From: Sulfurovum sp. | GTDB taxonomy: Bacteria; Campylobacterota; Campylobacteria; Campylobacterales; Sulfurovaceae | Reading direction: 5' to 3' | Length of the DNA: 5,435 nt | NCBI GenBank assembly: GCA_015493425.1 | Contig: WGDG01000261.1 | Coordinates: 1 to 5,435 of the forward strand | Shown here: one piece after another, positions 1 to 5,290 of the stretch | Layout of the letters: each line of letters starts with the position of its first letter | Numbering within the stretch: position 1 is the first letter of the stretch | Position numbers and translations under genes: made by a program | The notes under the pieces: model-generated | What the model saw: only the letters and a program-made list of their open reading frames with translations | Database searches by the model: none | Told to the model about the DNA's origin: nothing

Positions 1-410
1 AGCTTGGAAGTGACCGCTCCCACCCGCATTGTTTCATACTCTTTGAGTGACACTTTCTTGAGATGGTTGAGCAAAGAGACACGCATTTGATAGGTAATAT
101 TTTTTGATATGGAAACAAATATTTTTGTCTGTAATATCGACAGCAGCGTGCTAAGCAGTCTCAGCAGCAAGATGAACACAAGAATGCCGATAACATACCC
201 TTTGGTATCGCTCTTCCATAGATGCTCAGAGATCCAGCTGATGAAGTGATGATCTTTTCCAAGTAGAAGTTCATCAACAATAATTGGAATAAAAAGTGGA
301 ATGATCACTACCAGGAGAGTAGCAATGACTGCTACTATATTTCCTAATATTAATTCTTTTCGGTATCTTGCAAGGGTATTTACAATGCCCTGAATAGTGC
401 ATTTAGACAA
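1..410 (-). CDS. ABC exporter, N-terminal transmembrane part (partial, runs off left edge)
   Basis: The first 136 codons of a minus-strand gene are present; the rest lies outside the window. The product looks like the start of a fused permease/ATPase exporter of the MsbA/multidrug type, an inner-membrane pump of unknown substrate. A basic N-terminus is followed by a hydrophobic helix at about residues 20-45, a loop with DHHF and a second helix at about 71-100. An amphipathic stretch follows (SKNITYQMR, LLNHLKKVSL, YETMRVGAV), which in this family is the first intracellular loop with its coupling helix. The ATPase domain should lie beyond the edge. An in-frame TGA lies two codons upstream, and the only reasonable start is TTG at 410-408, which overlaps the serB stop (403-405) in another frame. 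AGAGAG lies about ten bases upstream of it. Overlap implies co-transcription and translational coupling with serB. Family call is fairly sure; start and substrate are not. Confidence 0.75.
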   Translation of the reverse strand, partial: MSKCTIQGIVNTLARYRKELILGNIVAVIATLLVVIIPLFIPIIVDELLLGKDHHFISWISEHLWKSDTKGYVIGILVFILLLRLLSTLLSILQTKIFVSISKNITYQMRVSLLNHLKKVSLKEYETMRVGAVTSK

Positions 411-1026
411 GTGTCAAGATCTCTCTAAGGTCTTTGGTATCAACGCAGTGGGTTGCCGCCTCTTTCAGCACAGGCTTGGCGCAGAACGCCACACGTGTAT
501 CTGCGTGGGCAAACATACTCAAATCATTGGCACCGTCACCGACCACAAGTGTATCCTCCCTGTCAACTCCCAAAAGTTTCTGTATACGGACGATCATATC
601 ACCCTTGGCCTCGGAGTACATCATCTCACCCCCTACCCGTCCGGTAAGGATACCCTCTTCATCATGCAGAAAATTGGAGAAGTCCGCATCGATTCCAAGT
701 TTCTGACATGCAGGCTTGGTGGCGTTTCTAAAACCGCCAGAGAAACAAACGACAGTATAGCCCTCTGCTTTCAGCCCTGCAACAGTTTCAGCAGCACCAG
801 GCATCATGGGCAGATCAGCACAGATGGCATCGACTTTGGCCTTTTCCAATCCCTCAAGCAGTGCCACACGTGCTACAAGCGACTTGAAAAAATCCAGCTC
901 TCCGGCCATCGCGCGCTCTGTAATGGCTGCCACCTGTGCCTCCAGCCCCAACGGTTTTGCCAGAAAATCGATGGTTTCACCATCCATCAGCGTCGAATCA
1001 AAATCAAATACGGCCAGCTTTGCCAT
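403..1026 (-). CDS. serB: Phosphoserine phosphatase SerB (207 aa)
   Basis: Cytosolic HAD-superfamily enzyme that hydrolyses O-phosphoserine to serine, the last step of serine synthesis. All four HAD motifs are visible: DFDST at residues 8-12 (nucleophile D8, general acid D10) followed by DGETID; motif II CFSGGF with S96; a motif III lysine at K141; and GDGAND at 163-168, which binds magnesium. The helical cap lies at about residues 18-80. It is the short form lacking the N-terminal extension of E. coli SerB and close in length to the Campylobacter enzyme. The reading frame stays open upstream to 1260, but the ATG at 1026 is right: it begins directly with the MAKLAVFDFD strand and has AGAGG seven bases upstream (1034-1038). 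A strong -10 box lies just upstream at 1061-1066. The ABC exporter gene begins inside its stop codon. No key residue is missing. Confidence 0.93.
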   Translation of the reverse strand: MAKLAVFDFDSTLMDGETIDFLAKPLGLEAQVAAITERAMAGELDFFKSLVARVALLEGLEKAKVDAICADLPMMPGAAETVAGLKAEGYTVVCFSGGFRNATKPACQKLGIDADFSNFLHDEEGILTGRVGGEMMYSEAKGDMIVRIQKLLGVDREDTLVVGDGANDLSMFAHADTRVAFCAKPVLKEAATHCVDTKDLREILTLV

Positions 1027-1060
1027 TGTGATACCTCTTTGTATAGTTAATTTTGGTAGA

Positions 1061-1066
1061 ATTATA
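1061..1066 (-). promoter_or_regulatory. Probable -10 box of the serB-ABC exporter operon
   Basis: The minus strand reads GCTATAATT here, a perfect TATAAT preceded by GC and located about 35 bases upstream of the serB ATG. No convincing -35 hexamer stands 16-18 bases upstream; that stretch is T-rich (AAGTTTTCTATTT), as is usual for sigma-70 promoters in Campylobacterota. Transcription would start near 1054, leaving a leader of about 28 bases that includes the AGAGG ribosome site. Confidence 0.6.
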
Positions 1067-1100
1067 GCCAAATCTCGAAATAGAAAACTTTTGACTTTTT

Positions 1101-1106
1101 TACAAT
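1101..1106 (+). promoter_or_regulatory. Possible -10 box for metF
   Basis: TACAAT sits 36 bases before the metF ATG, after a T-rich run (ACTTTTGACTTTTT). A start near 1113 would leave a leader of about 29 bases containing AAAGAG eight bases before the ATG. TTGACT at 1091-1096 is too close to act as its -35 and has no good -10 of its own 17 bases on. It is the best candidate in the divergent region but weak alone. Confidence 0.35.
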
Positions 1107-1141
1107 GAAGAGATACCAATTCAAGACAAAGAGTACGATTT

Positions 1142-2062
1142 ATGTTTGAAACATTCTGTGATTTCCTCTGTAACCAGACTAAACAGTTCATTACCGTAGA
1201 GGTCAATCCTCCGCACGGCGCATCACTTGACGGGATTCTTGCGGATATTAAAAAGCACAATCTTCATGAAAAAGTCAGTGGCTTTTCCTGTACCGATAAC
1301 CCGCTTGCAAAGCTCAAAATGAGCGGTGTACTCTCCGCCATCAAACTGCAGCAGACTTTTGGCAAACCAGTTATTGCCACCATGAGCATGCGCGACAAGA
1401 ACAAACTATCGCTGCAGTCAACCCTGCTTGGTGCCAATGACTTCGACCTTCGCTGTATTTTGGCGCTCACAGGAGATCCTGCAAAATACTCTGACCAGCC
1501 GGAGGTCAAAGGAGTGCTCGAGCGCGATTCTACGCTGCTTTTAAGCATTATCTACCACCTCAATAACGGTGTGGACTACTCCAACAAGCCGCTCGATCCG
1601 GCTCCCAAGCCCATCTACCCTTTTGCTGTCAGCAACGCTTACGCCAAAGATATGAAAAAACTACAAAAGCGCATGCTCAAAAAACTCAACTATGGTGCAC
1701 GCGCCATCATTACCCAGCCTGTCTACGATGCAGAGGACGCCAAAGAATTACTGGCACTTTTTGAAGAAGCGAAAGAAATGAGCATCCGAGAAACGGCTAA
1801 AGAAGCACAGTTGGTGCTTGGCCAATTCCCCATCGTACGAGCAAGAACAGCCAACTTCATCGATGACAAGGTACCCGGGATCTCTGTTCCCAAGGAGATC
1901 ATCGATGAGATGAACCTTGCTGCGATGGATGGAGAAGCAAAAGAGCAGGAGGTCGGTTTTGCCCTTTCAAAGGCGATCTTTGACGATATGATGGGATTGC
2001 ACGGTAAAGTGCACTTAATGACCCATAACCGATTTGACCTGTGCAGTGAGCTGATCGGTTGA
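1142..2062 (+). CDS. metF: Methylenetetrahydrofolate reductase (MetF family, 306 aa)
   Basis: Flavin-dependent cytosolic enzyme that reduces 5,10-methylene-THF to 5-methyl-THF, the methyl donor for methionine synthesis. The single TIM-barrel domain fills the protein, and the length is close to E. coli MetF (296 aa). Visible motifs: TVEVNPPHG at 18-26, where E20 corresponds to the catalytic glutamate (E28 in E. coli); CTDNPLAKLKMS at 50-61; MRDKNKLSLQSTLLGA at 83-98, like the CRDRNR..LQSDLLGA segment of the family; LALTGDP at 107-113, with D112 matching the flavin-site aspartate; ITQPVYD at 190-196, with Q192 matching the folate-binding glutamine; and KVPGISVP at 243-250. The ATG is the first start after an in-frame TGA at 1106-1108, with AAAGAG eight bases upstream. 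It is divergent from serB and ends in a probable terminator, so it is probably monocistronic. The TQPVYD form differs from E. coli TQFFFD, so it belongs to a separate branch; a variant role within one-carbon metabolism is possible. Confidence 0.87.
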   Translation: MFETFCDFLCNQTKQFITVEVNPPHGASLDGILADIKKHNLHEKVSGFSCTDNPLAKLKMSGVLSAIKLQQTFGKPVIATMSMRDKNKLSLQSTLLGANDFDLRCILALTGDPAKYSDQPEVKGVLERDSTLLLSIIYHLNNGVDYSNKPLDPAPKPIYPFAVSNAYAKDMKKLQKRMLKKLNYGARAIITQPVYDAEDAKELLALFEEAKEMSIRETAKEAQLVLGQFPIVRARTANFIDDKVPGISVPKEIIDEMNLAAMDGEAKEQEVGFALSKAIFDDMMGLHGKVHLMTHNRFDLCSELIG

Positions 2063-2070
2063 CTTTTTTT
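2027..2070 (+). terminator. Probable intrinsic terminator of metF
   Basis: AACCGAT at 2027-2033 pairs perfectly with ATCGGTT at 2054-2060 (7 bp). The loop is 20 bases and holds a small inner CAG/CTG pairing. A run of seven T (2064-2070) begins four bases after the stem. The hairpin lies over the last codons and touches the stop TGA at 2060-2062. The loop is longer than usual, which lowers confidence, but stem plus T-run and position fit. Confidence 0.5.
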
Positions 2071-2111
2071 CTTCAAACAGGCGAAACACGAATTTATAAG
2101 AACAAAAAAGA

Positions 2112-2124
2112 TATAATGTATAAT
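2112..2124 (+). promoter_or_regulatory. Tandem TATAAT -10 boxes of the outer-membrane protein gene
   Basis: Two perfect TATAAT hexamers, at 2112-2117 and 2119-2124, lie seven bases apart in an AT-rich stretch upstream of the barrel gene. Either would give a leader of about 20-30 bases containing AAAGGA. No clear -35 is seen. Their presence after the metF terminator supports separate transcription of the next gene. Two boxes one base apart could give two start points or simply strengthen AT-rich melting. Confidence 0.6.
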
Positions 2125-2152
2125 TAAATTTTTGAAACGTAAAGGATACTTT

Positions 2153-2887
2153 ATGAAAAAGACACTGCTTACTTCGGCTGCTTTACTTGTAGTGGGTACA
2201 CAAATAGTAACGGCAGGCGGCGACATTGCACCCGTTGAGCCGGTTGTTCCCGTACCTGTCGTAACCGATGATGACACCAGTGATTTTTATGTTGGCCTCG
2301 GACTGGTAGATAATCGTATTTTTTCTACAGATTCAACATGGTTTGGCGTTGCACCCACGATGGATGAAGAACTAAGTTATGTCTTACTTGCAGGGTACAA
2401 TTTTAATGAATACATCGGCATTGAAGGGCGTTACAGCAAAAGTTTCAGTGAAAGAGACTATGCCGATACAACTGTCTGGAGTATCTTCCTGAAACCGCAA
2501 TACCGATTCTGGGAAACAGACCCCAATAAAGATGGTTACGATGACGGTTATTTTACCGTATACGGCCTGCTTGGATTTGGCAGTACTAAGGTTGAAGGTA
2601 CCGATGGAGACAAATCCAATACATCGGCATGGCCAAGTGCTCTTGGGCAGGATATCTTGAATAAAACCGGATTTCAATGGGGGCTTGGTGTAAGCTATAC
2701 CCTTGTTGACATTGACGAAGGGGAGCGAAAAAATACCTGGTCCGTTTTCATTGATTACACCAGAGAGGCTTCCGATGCTTCGATTTCTTCCAAACTTTAC
2801 CACTATCTTGGTACAGCTACCGACAACAATGTATATGACAAGCTCACGGTAGATGCACTTACTGTTGGTCTTATCTACACATTCTAA
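2153..2887 (+). CDS. Outer-membrane beta-barrel protein, 8-strand OmpA/porin-like type (244 aa)
   Basis: A secreted small barrel of unknown role. The signal peptide is clear: MKKTLL, a hydrophobic core to about residue 18 and a cleavage site VTA-GGD after A21. A proline/valine-rich linker follows (residues 27-37). Alternating amphipathic strands can be placed at about 45-51 (FYVGLGL), 75-84, 86-96, 107-119 (SIFLKPQYRFW), 133-143, 173-184, 195-204 and 232-244, which makes eight. The last residue is phenylalanine in GLIYTF, the usual C-terminal signal for the BAM complex. An acidic loop DPNKDGYDDG at 123-132 resembles a calcium-binding DxNxDGxxD loop. The ATG at 2153 is chosen because the signal peptide begins there and AAAGGA lies upstream; a TTG at 2132 would add seven residues and break that. 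Own promoter just upstream. Similar Gly-Gly-Asp-Ile proline-linker barrels are common in Sulfurovum-like genomes (from memory). Localisation is confident, function unknown. Confidence 0.82.
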   Translation: MKKTLLTSAALLVVGTQIVTAGGDIAPVEPVVPVPVVTDDDTSDFYVGLGLVDNRIFSTDSTWFGVAPTMDEELSYVLLAGYNFNEYIGIEGRYSKSFSERDYADTTVWSIFLKPQYRFWETDPNKDGYDDGYFTVYGLLGFGSTKVEGTDGDKSNTSAWPSALGQDILNKTGFQWGLGVSYTLVDIDEGERKNTWSVFIDYTREASDASISSKLYHYLGTATDNNVYDKLTVDALTVGLIYTF

Positions 2888-2893
2888 GCACTC

Positions 2894-2912
2894 CCTCCCC
2901 TCTTCTGGGAGG
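2894..2912. terminator. GC-rich hairpin between convergent genes
   Basis: CCTCCC at 2894-2899 and GGGAGG at 2907-2912 form a perfect 6-bp GC stem with a 7-base loop, seven bases after the stop of the barrel gene and about 30 bases beyond the end of the yqaA-like gene on the other strand. No T-run follows on either strand, so it is not a classic intrinsic terminator. It may still protect 3' ends or pause transcription from both sides. Confidence 0.4.
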
Positions 2913-2943
2913 TACTAAACTTTCACGAACTATGTAATATCCT

Positions 2944-3369
2944 TTAGCCCCCTGCCCCTATACTGTAACCGCCTAACACTACTGCATAACGCATCCCTTT
3001 GGCACATGCTACAATAAGCAAAAACTTTGTAAAGTCATACCGTAACACTCCGGCGATGAATGTCAACGGATCACCGATAACCGGTGCCCAGCTTAGCAGC
3101 AATACCCAGCCACCCCATTTTTCAAAGCGGCCATGTGCTTTTTGCATTTTTACTGAAGAGAGGTAGCCTTTACGTTCAAGCCAGGCTTCTCCTTTAAGTC
3201 CCAGCCAGTAGTTCACTACCGCACCCAGTGTATTGCCCACCGTGGCGACAAACCAAAGCAGCCAGACAGGATGACCCTGTGACACATCATAGAGCAGTAC
3301 GGCTTCACTGCCAAGCGGCAGCAGTGTAGCGGAAAGGAAGGAGACAAGGAAAAGAGTGAGGTAGATCAT
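2944..3369 (-). CDS. yqaA: YqaA-type VTT-domain (DedA-related) inner-membrane protein (141 aa)
   Basis: Small integral membrane protein matching the E. coli YqaA family in length (142 aa there) and pattern. Conserved pieces seen: FLSATLLPLGSE at residues 11-22, GNTLGAVVNYWLG at 45-57, LLSWAPVIGDPLTFIAG at 91-107 and KGMRYAVV at 124-131. Hydrophobic segments lie at about 2-17, 34-57, 86-108 and 114-133; the LPLGSE and WAPVIGDP stretches are probably the paired re-entrant loops of the VTT fold. Related DedA proteins move phospholipids or undecaprenyl phosphate across the inner membrane; YqaA itself has no agreed substrate. The start ATG (3369-3367) overlaps the stop TGA of the LpxH-like gene upstream (ATGA) and has no clear Shine-Dalgarno sequence, so it is probably translated by coupling. 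Family is sure, biochemical role is not. Confidence 0.85.
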   Translation of the reverse strand: MIYLTLFLVSFLSATLLPLGSEAVLLYDVSQGHPVWLLWFVATVGNTLGAVVNYWLGLKGEAWLERKGYLSSVKMQKAHGRFEKWGGWVLLLSWAPVIGDPLTFIAGVLRYDFTKFLLIVACAKGMRYAVVLGGYSIGAGG

Positions 3370-4076
3370 TCGAAATACTGAAAGAGAATCTCACCATTTC
3401 GTACAATACCTATCTGATGTTGACAGGCGAGTGATGGAAGCGAGATATATTTTCCGACCGTTCGTGCCTGGTGAAAGTGTCCTTCAATGACAAGATCAGC
3501 CTCCGAATAATGTTCAAGTATCACCTTCACACGCTTTTCAAACCCTTCGAACCTGTGGCAGATATGCTTCCGGGAGAGTTTTTTCATACGATGGTCTATG
3601 ATGGCCTTTTCAAAGGGTCTCAGCAGTGTCAGTGTCGTTTTGTTACGCAAGACTTTGCAGTAGAGGTCATACCCAAAACCGGTTGTGTAACGGTCACCGT
3701 GGGAGATGCCCACCCGTCTGCCCTCCAACTCAAAAAAAGCCGGCTGTTCATTTCGGCTGTAAATGTGCATATCGGGGAATATTGACTTGAGGCAGAAGTC
3801 GTGGTTGCCTTCGAAGTAGTGTATCTCCAAAGTGTGTGAGAGTTTCTGCAGCAGTGCAACGGCTTCTTTGGAAAAGGTTTGGATGTATTCGTTATACCCA
3901 AAGAGAAGGTCGAAGTTGTCACCCATCAAAAAGAGCTGCGGGGTTTGCAGCGTACCCTTTTCAAGCCTTTTCAAAAGTCTCAGAAAGGCATCGCCATGAT
4001 GGGGGTAATGGGAGTCGGCAACGAATAGTGCCTCCTCTTTAATCATAGGAAGGCTGTTGGATTTACATATACTCAT
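3366..4076 (-). CDS. lpxH: LpxH-like metallophosphoesterase, probable UDP-2,3-diacylglucosamine diphosphatase (236 aa)
   Basis: Calcineurin-like metallophosphoesterase. LpxH cleaves UDP-2,3-diacylglucosamine to lipid X and UMP in lipid A synthesis, at the inner face of the inner membrane. Metal ligands can be read: D21 and H23 in VADSHY, D53 in GDNFD, N91 in GNHDF, H126 in SHGD, H200 and H202 in GHFH. Their spacing (32, 38, 35, 74 and 2 residues) closely follows E. coli LpxH (D8, H10, D41, N79, H114, H195, H197). The middle region at 135-185, rich in basic and aromatic residues, matches the LpxH lid position. Differences: DSHY replaces DLHL and GNHDF replaces the GNRDF typical of LpxH. Start is uncertain: ATG at 4076 has only AGGA twelve bases upstream; ATG at 4046 (residue 11) would place the first ligand nearer the family position but lacks a ribosome site. 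Overlaps yqaA by 4 bp. Superfamily certain; LpxH activity probable. Confidence 0.72.
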   Translation of the reverse strand: MSICKSNSLPMIKEEALFVADSHYPHHGDAFLRLLKRLEKGTLQTPQLFLMGDNFDLLFGYNEYIQTFSKEAVALLQKLSHTLEIHYFEGNHDFCLKSIFPDMHIYSRNEQPAFFELEGRRVGISHGDRYTTGFGYDLYCKVLRNKTTLTLLRPFEKAIIDHRMKKLSRKHICHRFEGFEKRVKVILEHYSEADLVIEGHFHQARTVGKYISLPSLACQHQIGIVRNGEILFQYFE

Positions 4077-4098
4077 TTTCTATTTTTATCCTATAAGA

Positions 4099-4104
4099 CT
4101 TATA
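4099..4104 (-). promoter_or_regulatory. Possible -10 box of the lpxH-yqaA operon
   Basis: The minus strand reads TATAAG about 23 bases before the ATG at 4076, after an A/T-rich run, and would start transcription near 4092. The box is imperfect and the whole stretch is AT-rich, so this is only the best local candidate. Confidence 0.25.
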
Positions 4105-4133
4105 TTTTTTTGATTAATACATATTTCATCTAT

Positions 4134-4161
4134 CAAAAAGGCTCCCCGTAAATTCTGCCTT
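4134..4161 (-). terminator. Possible intrinsic terminator downstream of the phosphatase operon
   Basis: On the minus strand AAGGC (4161-4157) pairs with GCCTT (4142-4138) around a 14-base loop, and the right arm runs straight into TTTTT. It lies about 70 bases after the stop of the 98-residue gene and before the lpxH start, where a terminator would be expected. Only five base pairs form, so it would be weak. The rest of the 4077-4233 spacer shows no RNA gene or repeat that I can support. Confidence 0.35.
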
Positions 4162-4233
4162 GAATATAGTGCATATCCAAGCACCCTATTCCTTTTACTT
4201 TTTGTATAGAACTATTTTACCGTGTTTCCCTTG

Positions 4234-4530
4234 TTATTTTTCACGACACTCATCAAATATCTTCTGCGCTACTTGCTCCGCATAACCCCAGCTTGAAAAA
4301 AGCAGCGAACCTTTAATGTAGTAGTCTGTGCCACCATATTTGTACCCACGCAACAGCTCTTCTGCACTTGCAACATTTTTTGCCAGCCCGCACAACTGTT
4401 CATCGAGTTTGTCACACATATATGCTACTGCTTCCTCAGTACTTGAAAACGCTGCTACCTTACAGGGACAACTCTCCCCTTTCATAAAGTCGTAGTTGTC
4501 TTCACACCATACTTCTATTGTCTGATTCAT
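4234..4530 (-). CDS. Small cysteine-rich protein of unknown function, coupled to the phosphatase (98 aa)
   Basis: I do not recognise this protein. It has no signal peptide and no membrane segment, so it is probably cytosolic. Six cysteines (residues 9, 21, 23, 39, 47, 95) include a CPC pair at 21-23. The chain is acidic in its first half, with a likely helix at 31-60 (TEEAVAYMCDKLDEQL..), a glycine/aromatic stretch YKYGGTDYYIKG at 63-74, and a final helix AEQVAQKIFDECREK. Spaced cysteines could bind a metal or respond to redox, but this is only a guess. That the gene is real is supported by a perfect AGGAGG five bases before its ATG and by its ATGA overlap with the phosphatase stop. The context suggests a partner or modulator of the phosphatase. 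Confidence 0.75.
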   Translation of the reverse strand: MNQTIEVWCEDNYDFMKGESCPCKVAAFSSTEEAVAYMCDKLDEQLCGLAKNVASAEELLRGYKYGGTDYYIKGSLLFSSWGYAEQVAQKIFDECREK

Positions 4531-5276
4531 AACTGCCTCCTTTCTACTCTTTTTTCACTCACCACTTCCCCCGTCTCGACACAGTAGGCACTGAGCATTC
4601 CGTATCCGCTGCGTGCCATATAGCAACCGGTGTCAACATTGACAAAGTGTCGTTCTATCTTCACTCCATAAGGCGTAACGGTATGTCCGAAAATGTTAAA
4701 AATAAGCGCATCCTCATCAGGCTCCCGTCTGTTCCAAAGCGCCATCTCGGCAAAGGTTTTGTACATCATATCGCTATAGCGCATTCCCCAAACGGTAGCG
4801 ATGGGTGCATGTGAGACGACAACGGGTTTGCCTGAAGGATGTACAATATCAAGCTCAATATACAGCGGCAACGAACGCATCCATCGAATATCTTCTTTAA
4901 ATACCTCCAGCCTCTTTTTGGCATCTGATGTAACGATGGGCTTACCCTCTTGCAGTGTAATGAGTCCATACGATTTGAGTGTGGCAATGCCGCCGTTGCT
5001 ATACCAGCTGTTATGCATTTTTATTGGCTCGTTTTGCTCAACAAATACAGCAAAACTACTGCCGTACCCTGTCATCATCTCCTCATGGTTGCCCATCACA
5101 CACCCATGTCCGCCCTCCCGCACAAACTTCACCACTTCAACACTTCTGCTGCCACGATCGATAAGATCACCTACAAATATAAGTTTTGCATCACTGGGGA
5201 GTTTTTCGACAAGCCTCATGAGCGTGTCGTATTCACCGTGAACATCACCGATGATGTAGGTTTTTGTATCGTTCAT
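4527..5276 (-). CDS. PPP-family metallophosphatase, lambda/PrpA-like serine/threonine phosphatase (249 aa)
   Basis: Cytosolic two-metal phosphatase. Full motif set: GDVHG at residues 10-14 (D11, H13), GDLIDRG at 36-42 (D37, D40, R41), GNHEEMM at 62-68 (N63, H64), VSHAP at 154-158 (H156), and FGHT at 196-199 (H198). It resembles lambda phosphatase and the bacterial PrpA/PrpB group beyond these motifs: the WYSNGG segment at 91-96, LWNRRE at 180-185, and VDTGCY at 214-219 with a following strand are in the same order there. It is somewhat longer than lambda phosphatase (221 aa), with extra residues between about 100 and 150. Such enzymes remove phosphate from proteins and small substrates; some relatives (ApaH) cleave dinucleoside polyphosphates, so the substrate is open. 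The ATG at 5276 is chosen over a TTG at 5282 because AGAGG lies eight bases upstream of the ATG and only two upstream of the TTG. It begins 14 bases after the preceding gene and overlaps the next by 4 bp. Confidence 0.88.
   Translation of the reverse strand: MNDTKTYIIGDVHGEYDTLMRLVEKLPSDAKLIFVGDLIDRGSRSVEVVKFVREGGHGCVMGNHEEMMTGYGSSFAVFVEQNEPIKMHNSWYSNGGIATLKSYGLITLQEGKPIVTSDAKKRLEVFKEDIRWMRSLPLYIELDIVHPSGKPVVVSHAPIATVWGMRYSDMMYKTFAEMALWNRREPDEDALIFNIFGHTVTPYGVKIERHFVNVDTGCYMARSGYGMLSAYCVETGEVVSEKRVERRQL
4536..4541 (-). promoter_or_regulatory. Strong ribosome binding site for the 98-residue gene
   Basis: A perfect AGGAGG five bases before the ATG at 4530, written inside the last codons of the phosphatase (RRQL-stop). 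It is the strongest Shine-Dalgarno in the window and suggests the small protein may be made in excess over the phosphatase. Confidence 0.7.
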
Positions 5277-5290
5277 TTGCAAAACCTCTA

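Noticed and set aside
397..1050. Long plus-strand open frame of 217 codons opposite serB
   Set aside because: It is antisense to a gene with all HAD motifs, its translation resembles no family and is rich in Cys and His as expected of a shadow frame, and it has no ribosome site.
1091..1096. TTGACT as a -35 box for metF
   Set aside because: The sequence 17 bases downstream (TACCAA) is a poor -10, and the better -10 (TACAAT at 1101) is only four bases away.
1027..1260. Upstream extension of serB to an ATG at 1260
   Set aside because: The extension crosses the serB promoter and the start of metF, is not protein-like, and SerB begins naturally at the ATG at 1026 with a good ribosome site.
1723..2277. 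Minus-strand open frame of 184 codons across the metF-barrel junction
   Set aside because: It runs antisense through the end of metF, the terminator, the promoter and the signal peptide of the next gene; the translation is low-complexity Ser/Ala-rich sequence.
3471..4042. Open frames of about 70-105 codons on either strand inside the LpxH-like gene
   Set aside because: They overlap fully a gene with intact metal-binding motifs, and their translations show no family pattern.
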